Below are positions 7,082-12,591 of a DNA stretch of 14,965 nucleotides, piece after piece. How positions within the stretch are numbered: the first letter of the stretch is position 1; each line of letters opens with the position of its first letter. Made by a program: the position numbers and the translations under genes. The notes under the pieces are model-generated. The model worked only from the letters and a program-made list of their open reading frames with translations, had not been told where the DNA came from and searched no databases. Source of the stretch: JAGTRP01 sp035655235 (GTDB lineage Bacteria > Pseudomonadota > Gammaproteobacteria > Burkholderiales > Rhodocyclaceae); assembly GCA_035655235.1 (NCBI GenBank), contig DASRUX010000440.1, positions 1 through 14,965 of the forward strand. Reading direction: 5' to 3'.

Positions 7082-7497
7082 TATTTGCGGCTTCCCTTCT
7101 TGATGGGCAGCCCGGCCTGGCGCCAGGAGTCGATGCCGCCGGACAGACTGTGCAGGCTGGAGAAGCCCAGCTTCTTCAACTCGCCGCAGGCCTTGCCGGA
7201 ACGGATGCCGGAAGCGCAGCACAGGATCACGGGCTTGTCCTTGTATTTCTCGATTTCATTGACCCGGTCGGCCAGCTTGCCGACGGGAATATTGCGGGCC
7301 TCAGGGAGGTGACCGGTGGCGAACTCGTCCGGTTCCCGCACATCGACCACTAGGGCGTCCTGGCGGTTGATGAGGAGCGTCGCCTCGGCCGGATTGACCT
7401 CCGACCCGCCGGAGCGCTGGAACAGTTGCCAGAGCAGGGCGGCGCCGCTGAAGGCGGCGATGGCGATGAGCATAATATTCTGGTTGATGAACTCCAT
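7081..7497 (-). CDS. yibN: Membrane-anchored rhodanese (YibN-like sulfurtransferase)
   Basis: A 138-residue single-domain rhodanese with an N-terminal membrane segment (about residues 8-26, IMLIAIAAFSGAALLWQLF). The rhodanese domain spans about 38-132: VVDVREPDEFATGHLPEARN is the conserved entry, and C94-A-S-G-I-R-S is the active-site loop with the persulfide-forming cysteine intact, preceded by C93. The segment SLSGGIDSWRQAGLP is the typical C-terminal signature. The ATG at 7495-7497 has a Shine-Dalgarno (GAGGAAATCC) overlapping the stop of the preceding arsR gene. The rhodanese would transfer sulfane sulfur to an acceptor; the substrate is unknown. The name rests on domain layout and the conserved yibN-grxC-secB order. 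The E. coli protein, as I recall it, lacks this cysteine loop, so function may differ. Confidence 0.85.
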   Translation of the reverse strand: MEFINQNIMLIAIAAFSGAALLWQLFQRSGGSEVNPAEATLLINRQDALVVDVREPDEFATGHLPEARNIPVGKLADRVNEIEKYKDKPVILCCASGIRSGKACGELKKLGFSSLHSLSGGIDSWRQAGLPIKKGSRK

Positions 7498-7505
7498 GGA
7501 TTTCC

Positions 7506-7826
7506 TCAGTTCATCGGTACGCCGCAGAACACCTCGCGCATCATGCCGATGAGCTGGAGGGTGCGGGCGTCGCCGACGCGGTAATAGACTCGGTTGGCGT
7601 CCTTGCGGGTAAGCAGGACCCCTTTTTCCCGCAGGATGGCGAGATGCTGGGAGATATTGCTCTGGGAAGTTCCCACCGCATCGACAATTTCCTGGACACA
7701 AGCTTCCTGGTCGCCGACCACGCAGAGAATCTTGAGGCGCAGGGGGTGGGCGATCGCTTTCAGGGCGCGCGCCGCCATTTCAATGTGTTCCTGCTTCTCG
7801 ATAAGATTGAAGGCCGGTGCGTCCAC
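7506..7826 (-). CDS. ArsR/SmtB-family regulator, BigR/SqrR-like persulfide-sensor candidate
   Basis: A 106-residue winged-helix repressor. The segment KAIAHPLRLKIL is the family's alpha-2 signature, and the DNA-binding helix-turn-helix lies at about residues 44-66 (TSQSNISQHLAILREKG), followed by the beta wing (DANRVYYRV). The classical alpha-3 metal motif ELCVCD is absent. Cysteines are at 35, 43 and 101. C35 and C101 are 66 residues apart, the same spacing as the dithiol sensor cysteines of SqrR (41/107) and BigR (42/108), and they occupy the same alpha-2 and alpha-5 positions. The start is GTG at 7824-7826, with GAGG at usable spacing. It heads the operon with the rhodanese 8 bases downstream, and is divergent from envC. 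Persulfide sensing is inference; arsenite or another metal is an alternative. Confidence 0.88.
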   Translation of the reverse strand: MDAPAFNLIEKQEHIEMAARALKAIAHPLRLKILCVVGDQEACVQEIVDAVGTSQSNISQHLAILREKGVLLTRKDANRVYYRVGDARTLQLIGMMREVFCGVPMN

Positions 7827-7916
7827 GGCAAAAACCTCGTTCTGGATGATCGGTCATTATAAAATAGCGGACTGTTTTTCGCAGACCTTAATCGAGCCAG
7901 AAAGCTGCCGAAGCGG
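7827..7916. promoter_or_regulatory. Divergent arsR/envC control region with -10 box and candidate operator
   Basis: The 90-base gap holds the promoter of the arsR operon (minus) and that of envC (plus). On the minus strand TATAAT is present at 7856-7861, about 30 bases before the arsR GTG; no good -35 is visible at 16-18 bases. The overlapping plus-strand reading TATAAA at 7858-7863 could serve envC. An imperfect 12-base dyad, ATGATCGGTCAT at 7846-7857 (10 of 12 positions symmetric), abuts and overlaps the minus-strand -10 box, a natural place for autorepression by the ArsR protein. Confidence 0.4.
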
Positions 7917-9251
7917 TTGCAGATCGAACCAGCACCCATCCCATTCCTGCGTCCCGGAACGCTAGCGGCGGCGCTCATCGGCGTCGCCCTGCTGCTGTCC
8001 GCCCCCGTTCTTGGGGCCAGCAACCGCAAGCCTCACGCCAGTCCGGAAATCGCCGGCAAGGAAGCCGACCTCCAGGAATTGCGCGGCCGCATCGATTCGC
8101 TGCGCAAGGACCTGGCCGAGAGCGAGACCCACAAGTCCGAGGCCAGCGACCGGCTGCGGGAGTCCGAAAAGCAGATTTCCAACCTGCAGCGGGAACTCCA
8201 CAACCTCTCCGAGCAGCGTAGCGGGCTGCAGCAGACCCTGACCGAACTCACCCGCCAGTCAGCCCAGCTTTCCGGCACCCTGGCCCAGCAGCAGGCGCAA
8301 CTGGAGAAGCTGGTCCATCGCCAATATCTGCAAGGAACGCCGGACTCCCTGCAACTGCTCCTCAACGGCAACGATCCCAACCAGATGGCCCGGGACCTTT
8401 ACTACTTGTCCGCCATCGCCCGGGCCCGGGCCGATATGCTGGGGGAGATCAAGGGCAACCTGGAGAAGAAGAAAGCCCTGGCCGCCGACACCCAGGAACG
8501 CTCCGACGAGTTGGCGGAAGTTGAAGCCCAGCAGAAGCAGCGCCACGCCCAGCTGTCCCAACAGCGGGAAGAGCGCAAAGCCCTCCTCGCCCAGATATCC
8601 GACCGTATCAGCAGCCAGCGCAAGGAAATCGGCAACCTGCAGCAGAACGAGAAGCGCCTGTCCCAGCTGATCGACCGGCTGGCCAAGGTGATCGCCGCCC
8701 AGGCGGCCCAAGCCGCCGCCAAGGCCCGCGCCAGGCCCGCTCCGCCGCCCGTCGAGCCGGAACCGCCGAAGACCGCCGGCAAGCAGGTCGAACCGTCCCG
8801 GCCCAAGGCTGTCGAAGTCGTCGAGAATCGATTCGACCCCGAGTCCAGCAGTTCCCAGTTCGCCAAGCTGAAAGGCAGCCTGCGCCTACCCACCCGGGGC
8901 GCCCTCGCCGGCCGTTTCGGTTCCCCCCGGGAAGGCGGCGGCTCCTGGAAAGGACTGTTCATCCGCGCCGGCAACGGTACCGAGGTCCGGGCCGTGGCCA
9001 ACGGTCGAGTGGTGTTCGCCGACTGGATGCGGGGATTCGGGAATCTCCTCATCATCGATCATGGGGATGCCTACTTGTCGATCTATGGGAATAATGATTC
9101 ACTGCTCAAGCAGGTAGGCGAAGTCGTGAAAGGCGGGGAAAAGGTGGCCACCGTCGGCAACAGCGGGGGCAACCCGGAATCCGGTTTATACTTTGAGCTC
9201 CGACACCAGGGGCAGCCGATAGACCCCATGAAATGGGCTAGTTTGAAATGA
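7917..9251 (+). CDS. envC: Murein hydrolase activator EnvC (degenerate M23/LytM protein)
   Basis: A 444-residue periplasmic protein that activates cell-separation amidases at the septum. A signal peptide (hydrophobic core LAAALIGVALLLSAPVLGA, cleavage near residue 34) is followed by a long coiled coil (about 44-265, heptads rich in Leu, Gln, Glu and Arg), a Pro-rich linker (about 268-300) and a C-terminal LytM domain (about 320-444). The LytM fold is recognisable (GTEVRAVANGRVVFADW, GFGNLLIIDHG, GLYFELRHQGQPIDP), but zinc ligands of active M23 enzymes are lacking: the first His/Asp motif is replaced around GSWKGLFIRAG and the HxH motif by YFELR. This is the EnvC pattern, so it should be an activator rather than an enzyme. 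The start is TTG at 7917; no in-frame ATG or GTG lies nearby and the frame is closed upstream at 7860. Its stop overlaps the ctpA start (ATGA). Confidence 0.93.
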   Translation: MQIEPAPIPFLRPGTLAAALIGVALLLSAPVLGASNRKPHASPEIAGKEADLQELRGRIDSLRKDLAESETHKSEASDRLRESEKQISNLQRELHNLSEQRSGLQQTLTELTRQSAQLSGTLAQQQAQLEKLVHRQYLQGTPDSLQLLLNGNDPNQMARDLYYLSAIARARADMLGEIKGNLEKKKALAADTQERSDELAEVEAQQKQRHAQLSQQREERKALLAQISDRISSQRKEIGNLQQNEKRLSQLIDRLAKVIAAQAAQAAAKARARPAPPPVEPEPPKTAGKQVEPSRPKAVEVVENRFDPESSSSQFAKLKGSLRLPTRGALAGRFGSPREGGGSWKGLFIRAGNGTEVRAVANGRVVFADWMRGFGNLLIIDHGDAYLSIYGNNDSLLKQVGEVVKGGEKVATVGNSGGNPESGLYFELRHQGQPIDPMKWASLK

Positions 9252-10687
9252 GCAAAGTCAGAAACATCAGTTTGACGCTGGGCGGCTTCATTGCCGGCGC
9301 CCTCATCAGCCTGCACATTCCGGCCCTGGCCGAGAAGGACCCCAAGCCGGGCCTGCCCATCGAAGACCTGCGGACCTTCGCCGAGGTCTATAACGCCATC
9401 AAGCAGGGCTACGTCGAGCCCGTCGATGACAAAAAGATGATCGCCAACGCGATCTCCGGCCTGCTCTCCAACCTGGACCCCCATTCATCCTACCTGGACA
9501 CCGATGCCTTCAAGGACCTCCAGGCCGGTACCCAGGGCGAATTCGGCGGCCTGGGCATCGAAGTCGGCATGGAAGACGGCTTGGTGAAGGTCGTCTCCCC
9601 CATCGAGGACACTCCCGCCTTCCGCGCCGGACTCAAGGCCGGCGACCTGATTTTCAAGCTCGACGACACCCCCGTTAAGGGCATTACCCTCAACGATGCC
9701 GTCAAGAAGATGCGCGGCAAGCCCAAGACCCCGATCCGGCTGTCCATCATCCGCAAGGGCGAAACCAAACCCATCGAAGTGACCCTGATCCGGGAAGTCA
9801 TCAAGGTCCAGAGCGTCAAGTCCAAGCTGGTCGAACCCGGCTATGGCTGGGTGCGCATCACCCAGTTCCAGGAAAATACCGGCGACAACCTGGTCAGGCA
9901 CCTGAACGACTTGACTAAGCAGGGGCCGCTGAAAGGCCTCGTGCTCGACCTGCGCAACGACCCGGGCGGCCTATTGAACGGCGCCATCGGCGTCTCGGCC
10001 GCCTTCCTGCCGCCCAACACCAAGGTGGTTTCCACCGACGGCCGCACCGAGGATGCCAAGCAGGAATTCCTGGCCCGCCCCTCCGACTACCTGCGGGGCA
10101 ACAAGGACGACTACCTCAAGAGCCTGAGCCCGGCGGCCAAGACGGTCCCGATGGTGGTGTTGGTCAATAGCGGCTCCGCGTCCGCCTCCGAGATCGTCGC
10201 CGGCGCCCTCCAGGATCACAAGCGCGCCGTCATCATGGGCACCCAGACTTTCGGCAAGGGTTCGGTGCAGACGGTGCTGCCCCTGCCCGGCAATGCGGCC
10301 ATCAAGCTCACCACCGCCCGCTACTACACACCCAGCGGCCGCTCCATCCAGGCCAAGGGCATCGTTCCGGATATCGTGGTCGAAGAAACCACCGGCGGCG
10401 TCGCCGGCCCCCACATCCGCGAAGCCGACCTGGAACGCCACCTGACCAACGACAAGGACGGCAGCGCGCCCGACGCGGTCAAGGACGCCATCAAGACGGA
10501 CAGCGTCAAGGCCCAGCCCAAGGCCCCCAACGCCAAGCCCAAGCCCGGCGGCAAGGACGGCAACAAGGACGAAGGCGACGAGGAATCCCTGGCGCGCATC
10601 GAATACGCCGGCAAGAACGACCACCAGTTCGCCCAGGCCATCAACCTGCTCAAGGGCATGCAGATCATGCAGAATAAGGTCCAATAA
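9248..10687 (+). CDS. ctpA: S41-family carboxyl-terminal processing protease (CtpA)
   Basis: A 479-residue periplasmic serine protease. The N-terminus has a short signal or anchor helix (about residues 7-28, ending ALA). An N-terminal helical part with DPHSSYLD is followed by a PDZ domain (about 95-185; FGGLGIEV, AGLKAGDLIFKLDD) and the S41 catalytic core. The core has LVLDLRNDPGGLL, the NSGSASASEIVAGALQD segment and GTQTFGKGSVQT. By the 25-residue Ser-to-Lys spacing of the family, the dyad is Ser312 and Lys337. The C-terminal tail (about 415-450) is low-complexity Lys/Pro/Gly/Asp-rich, then a short conserved-looking helix. It is coupled to envC by a 4-base overlap, which suggests joint control of peptidoglycan remodelling; substrates are not visible from sequence. 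Confidence 0.95.
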   Translation: MSKVRNISLTLGGFIAGALISLHIPALAEKDPKPGLPIEDLRTFAEVYNAIKQGYVEPVDDKKMIANAISGLLSNLDPHSSYLDTDAFKDLQAGTQGEFGGLGIEVGMEDGLVKVVSPIEDTPAFRAGLKAGDLIFKLDDTPVKGITLNDAVKKMRGKPKTPIRLSIIRKGETKPIEVTLIREVIKVQSVKSKLVEPGYGWVRITQFQENTGDNLVRHLNDLTKQGPLKGLVLDLRNDPGGLLNGAIGVSAAFLPPNTKVVSTDGRTEDAKQEFLARPSDYLRGNKDDYLKSLSPAAKTVPMVVLVNSGSASASEIVAGALQDHKRAVIMGTQTFGKGSVQTVLPLPGNAAIKLTTARYYTPSGRSIQAKGIVPDIVVEETTGGVAGPHIREADLERHLTNDKDGSAPDAVKDAIKTDSVKAQPKAPNAKPKPGGKDGNKDEGDEESLARIEYAGKNDHQFAQAINLLKGMQIMQNKVQ

Positions 10688-10708
10688 ACGGACCACTCGG
10701 GAGGAATC

Positions 10709-11110
10709 ATGAACAGTGCCAATCTGAAGAAGAAGCGCGAAATCCTGTTCTCCAAATTTCCTCCCGGGCAGGTGCCCGAGGCAGCCGACCAGCTCCAGCG
10801 CTTAGGCGAGATCGAGGTCCTGGCCAAGTACGAGCAAAGGACGGTGGAGGTCGGCTACGACCTCACCCATCACACCCTGCTGGAACTCGAAGAGCACTTG
10901 GTGGACCGGGGCTACCACCTGGACAACACCCTGATGACCAAGCTCATGCGCGCCCTGGTCCATTACGTAGAGGACACCCAGCTGCACAACCTGCGGGCGC
11001 CCGAGCGACGCGCCAAGCGCTCCTCCCAGGAAGCCTATGTCGCCGCCTGGGAACACCATCCCCACGGCGACCACGACGATACTCCGCCGGAGTGGCGCGA
11101 GTACAAGTGA
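10709..11110 (+). CDS. Small protein of unknown function with HMA-like pattern
   Basis: A 133-residue cytosolic-looking protein without signal peptide; I do not recognise the family. The N-terminus is basic (NLKKKREILFSKFPPGQ). The centre (about residues 38-75) reads strand-helix-strand: EVLAKYEQRTVEVGYDL, then THHTLLELEEHLVDRGYHLD. This resembles one half of a ferredoxin-like heavy-metal-associated fold but has no CxxC, and the protein has no cysteine. The C-terminus is charged and His/Asp-rich (EHHPHGDHDD). The ATG has a strong ribosome site (GGGAGG, 5 bases upstream) 21 bases after ctpA, and the stop overlaps the moeB start (GTGA), so it belongs to the envC-ctpA-moeB unit. Normal codon use, a good ribosome site and overlap with its neighbour support it as a real gene. 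Confidence 0.8.
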   Translation: MNSANLKKKREILFSKFPPGQVPEAADQLQRLGEIEVLAKYEQRTVEVGYDLTHHTLLELEEHLVDRGYHLDNTLMTKLMRALVHYVEDTQLHNLRAPERRAKRSSQEAYVAAWEHHPHGDHDDTPPEWREYK

Positions 11111-11862
11111 CCGACGAGCAGCTTCTCCGCTACAGCCGCCATATTCTCCTGGACGCCCTCGGCATCGAGGGCCAGGAGCGATTGCTGTCCAGCCACGCCC
11201 TAGTGATCGGCGCCGGCGGGCTGGGATCGCCCGCCGCCCTCTACCTGGCCTCGGCCGGGATCGGGCGGATCACCCTGGCGGACGGCGACACCGTCGATCA
11301 CACCAATCTGCAACGCCAGATTCTCCACACCGCCGACCGGGTCGGCATGGCCAAGGCCGAATCCGGCCGTACCGCCCTCCATGCCATCAATCCCGAGGTC
11401 AATGTCGTCCCGCTGAATGAACGGCTTTCCGGCTCCGAGCTGGACGCCCTGGTCGCCGATGCCGATGTCGTCCTGGATTGCACCGACAATTTCGCTACCC
11501 GGCACGCCATCAACCGGGCCTGCGTGACTCATCGCAAGCCCCTGGTGTCCGGCGCCGCCATCCGTTTCGACGGCCAGGTGAGCGTCTACGACATGAGGCG
11601 TGACGACTCGCCCTGCTATCACTGCCTCTTCCCCGAGGGGGAGGATGCGGAGGAAATCCGCTGCGCCGTGATGGGAGTCTTCGCCCCCCTCACCGGCATG
11701 GTCGGCACCATGCAGGCGGCGGAGGCACTCAAGCTGGCAACGGATATCGGCGAAACCCTCACCGGACGCCTCCTCCTCATCGACGCCCTGACCATGCAGT
11801 GGCGCACCGTGCGCTTCCAGAAGGACGCCGGCTGCCCGGTGTGCGGCCCGTCGGCCTCGTAA
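11107..11862 (+). CDS. moeB: MoeB/ThiF-family E1-like adenylyltransferase
   Basis: A 251-residue enzyme that adenylates the C-terminal Gly-Gly of a small sulfur-carrier protein (MoaD or ThiS). The ATP-binding loop is G35-A-G-G-L-G40 and the family segments DGDTVDHTNLQRQ, DCTDNFATRHAIN and SGAAIRFDGQVSVY are intact. A zinc site is formed by C170/C173 and C243/C246. C186 is present at the position of the catalytic cysteine region of ThiF, so MoeB and ThiF roles cannot be told apart here; a single enzyme may serve both. I prefer the GTG at 11107, overlapping the stop of the previous gene, because it gives the family start TDEQLLRYSRHILL; a GTG at 11092 would add five residues. No rhodanese domain is fused, unlike many MoeBR enzymes. 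Confidence 0.9.
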   Translation: MTDEQLLRYSRHILLDALGIEGQERLLSSHALVIGAGGLGSPAALYLASAGIGRITLADGDTVDHTNLQRQILHTADRVGMAKAESGRTALHAINPEVNVVPLNERLSGSELDALVADADVVLDCTDNFATRHAINRACVTHRKPLVSGAAIRFDGQVSVYDMRRDDSPCYHCLFPEGEDAEEIRCAVMGVFAPLTGMVGTMQAAEALKLATDIGETLTGRLLLIDALTMQWRTVRFQKDAGCPVCGPSAS

Positions 11863-11943
11863 GCCAGTCATCCTGATTCGTCCATACCGCCCGCAACCGG
11901 CCTGCACAGCCGAGTTTGCAGGAAATTCTCCGGCGAAATATGG

Positions 11944-11968
11944 GAATCGGGTATTTACCCGGCAATTC
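11944..11968 (+). terminator. Hairpin after moeB, weak terminator candidate
   Basis: CGGGT-ATTT-ACCCG forms a 5-base stem (11948-11961), extended by GAAT pairing with ATTC across a 3-base bulge. It lies 82 bases after the moeB stop. The following bases (ATCAAACTTTTGGGG) contain only four T residues some distance away, so this is a poor intrinsic terminator. A role as a Rho-related 3'-end-stabilising hairpin is equally possible. Confidence 0.3.
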
Positions 11969-11980
11969 ATCAAACTTTTG

Positions 11981-11992
11981 GGGTGATCACCC
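11981..11992. repeat. Perfect 12-base palindrome GGGTGATCACCC
   Basis: The sequence is fully self-complementary, centred on GATC. It could be a dimeric repressor site or a short hairpin upstream of the structured leader of the 12149 gene. No known operator is claimed. A GATC core would also be a Dam-type methylation target if the host has such an enzyme. Confidence 0.4.
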
Positions 11993-11994
11993 GC

Positions 11995-12089
11995 CCCCTA
12001 TCCGGCATATCCCCATGGATTGGCGCTTCGAGGCCAATCCCCGGAACCATTGCCCTTTCAAAATGCCCAATGGAAAGGCCAAATAGGGG
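11995..12089 (+). ncRNA. Candidate structured leader RNA (multi-helix junction) upstream of the 12149 gene
   Basis: Several complementary segments nest neatly. The closing helix pairs CCCCTAT (11995-12001) with ATAGGGG (12083-12089). Inside it, GGATTGGC (12017-12024) pairs perfectly with GCCAATCC (12033-12040) over an 8-base loop, and CCATTG (12047-12052) pairs with CAATGG (12068-12073). CCTTTC (12054-12059) can pair with GAAAGG (12073-12078), which would give a pseudoknot topology, and AAGGCC (12075-12080) with GGCCTT (12092-12097) is a competing helix. The competing helices would allow two alternative folds, as in a cis-regulatory RNA. It ends about 60 bases before the start codon at 12149. 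It matches no riboswitch class I recognise. Confidence 0.4.
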
Positions 12090-12116
12090 ACGGCCTTACG
12101 CAGTGAATTCATCCAG

Positions 12117-12147
12117 GGAGGATCCGACAAACCCGTAGGAGATCCGA
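12117..12147 (+). promoter_or_regulatory. Tandem Shine-Dalgarno-like repeat before the 12149 gene
   Basis: GGAGGATCCGA at 12117-12127 is repeated with one base fewer as GGAGATCCGA at 12138-12147. The second copy is the working ribosome site (GGAG, 7 bases before ATG). The first has no start codon at useful distance, so it may be a standby site or the remnant of a small duplication. Confidence 0.6.
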
Positions 12148-12148
12148 A

Positions 12149-12538
12149 ATGCATCGAAAAGTAACAAATAGCGCCATTGGCATTGTTCTGGCCATGGTCT
12201 TGGGCACCCTGTCCATCCCGAGCCAAGCCCAGGACAGCCCCAGCAGCACCATCGACACTCCGAACCAGACCGGTCCGGGCTACGAGGCCTCTGGGCCTTC
12301 GGACCAGCCGTACTACATGCAGCGCCTGGATGACCGCCCTTGGGGCAACCTGCCGCGAACCCAGCGCCGCGACCAGCCTCAACCCCGGGGCGCCCAGGGC
12401 CCGATCCGCTCCGACGACGGCATGCGGACATCCGGATCACGCTGGCAGGCGCTCAAGGACTATATGCACCAACCGGTAGGGAACCGCGGCGAGCAGGGAT
12501 TCCTGAATTGGCGGGAGACTAATACCGACACCCCCTGA
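12149..12538 (+). CDS. Small exported protein of unknown function
   Basis: A 129-residue protein that I do not recognise. It has a typical Sec signal peptide (basic MHRK, hydrophobic IGIVLAMVLGTL, cleavage after SQA at about residue 27). The mature part, about 102 residues, has no cysteine and is rich in Pro, Gln, Asp, Ser, Gly and Arg. It looks largely disordered, with a more conserved-looking end: SGSRWQALKDYMHQPVGN and FLNWRE. The ATG has an excellent ribosome site and the gene is followed directly by an intrinsic terminator, so it is a monocistronic unit. A complex leader precedes it. A periplasmic or envelope location is expected. Confidence 0.8.
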   Translation: MHRKVTNSAIGIVLAMVLGTLSIPSQAQDSPSSTIDTPNQTGPGYEASGPSDQPYYMQRLDDRPWGNLPRTQRRDQPQPRGAQGPIRSDDGMRTSGSRWQALKDYMHQPVGNRGEQGFLNWRETNTDTP

Positions 12539-12563
12539 CCCGCCGACGCAGCGCCGATGGGGA

Positions 12564-12591
12564 GGGCACCGCTGCGGTGCCCTTTTCTATT
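12564..12591 (+). terminator. Intrinsic terminator of the 12149 gene, overlapping the ribD 3' end
   Basis: GGGCACCG (12564-12571) and CGGTGCCC (12575-12582) form a perfect 8-base GC-rich stem with a 3-base loop (or 7 bases with a 5-base loop), followed at once by TTTTCTATT. It lies 25 bases after the stop codon. The T tract includes the complement of the ribD stop codon (12587-12589). On the minus strand the hairpin follows ribD but is not followed by T residues, so it is mainly a plus-strand terminator. Confidence 0.88.

Larger units (their letters stand above)
11863..12148. other. 286-base intergenic region with several inverted repeats
   Basis: This is the longest gene-free stretch of the window. 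It contains, in order, CCTGCA/TGCAGG (11901-11906 with 11917-11922), a hairpin at 11944-11968, a 12-base palindrome at 11981-11992, and a multi-helix element at 11995-12089. It ends with a repeated ribosome-site motif before the next gene. No open reading frame with a convincing start and ribosome site was found in it, and no tRNA. A promoter for the 12149 gene must lie here, but no good -35/-10 pair was recognised. Confidence 0.6.

Noticed and set aside
8402..9055. Long minus-strand reading frame inside envC
   Set aside because: It is the shadow of the coiled-coil and LytM coding sequence; it has no ribosome site and no recognisable domain.
8870..9251. EnvC as an active zinc endopeptidase of the M23 family
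   Set aside because: The metal-binding histidines are replaced, as in EnvC activators, so no catalytic activity is claimed.
9971..10696. 241-codon minus-strand reading frame opposite ctpA
   Set aside because: Its low-complexity Gly/Leu/Val-rich translation is a by-product of the ctpA codons; the S41 motifs on the plus strand are decisive.
11092..11106. Earlier GTG start for moeB
   Set aside because: It would place the Shine-Dalgarno GGAG on top of the start codon. The GTG at 11107 gives the family's usual N-terminus and a GTGA overlap.
11200..11973. 257-codon minus-strand reading frame opposite moeB
   Set aside because: It overlaps nearly all of moeB, which has intact nucleotide and zinc motifs; the antisense protein has no family features.
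11863..12148. Known riboswitch (c-di-GMP GEMM, cobalamin, FMN) in the leader of the 12149 gene
   Set aside because: None of the conserved core sequences of these classes could be found, despite strong secondary structure.
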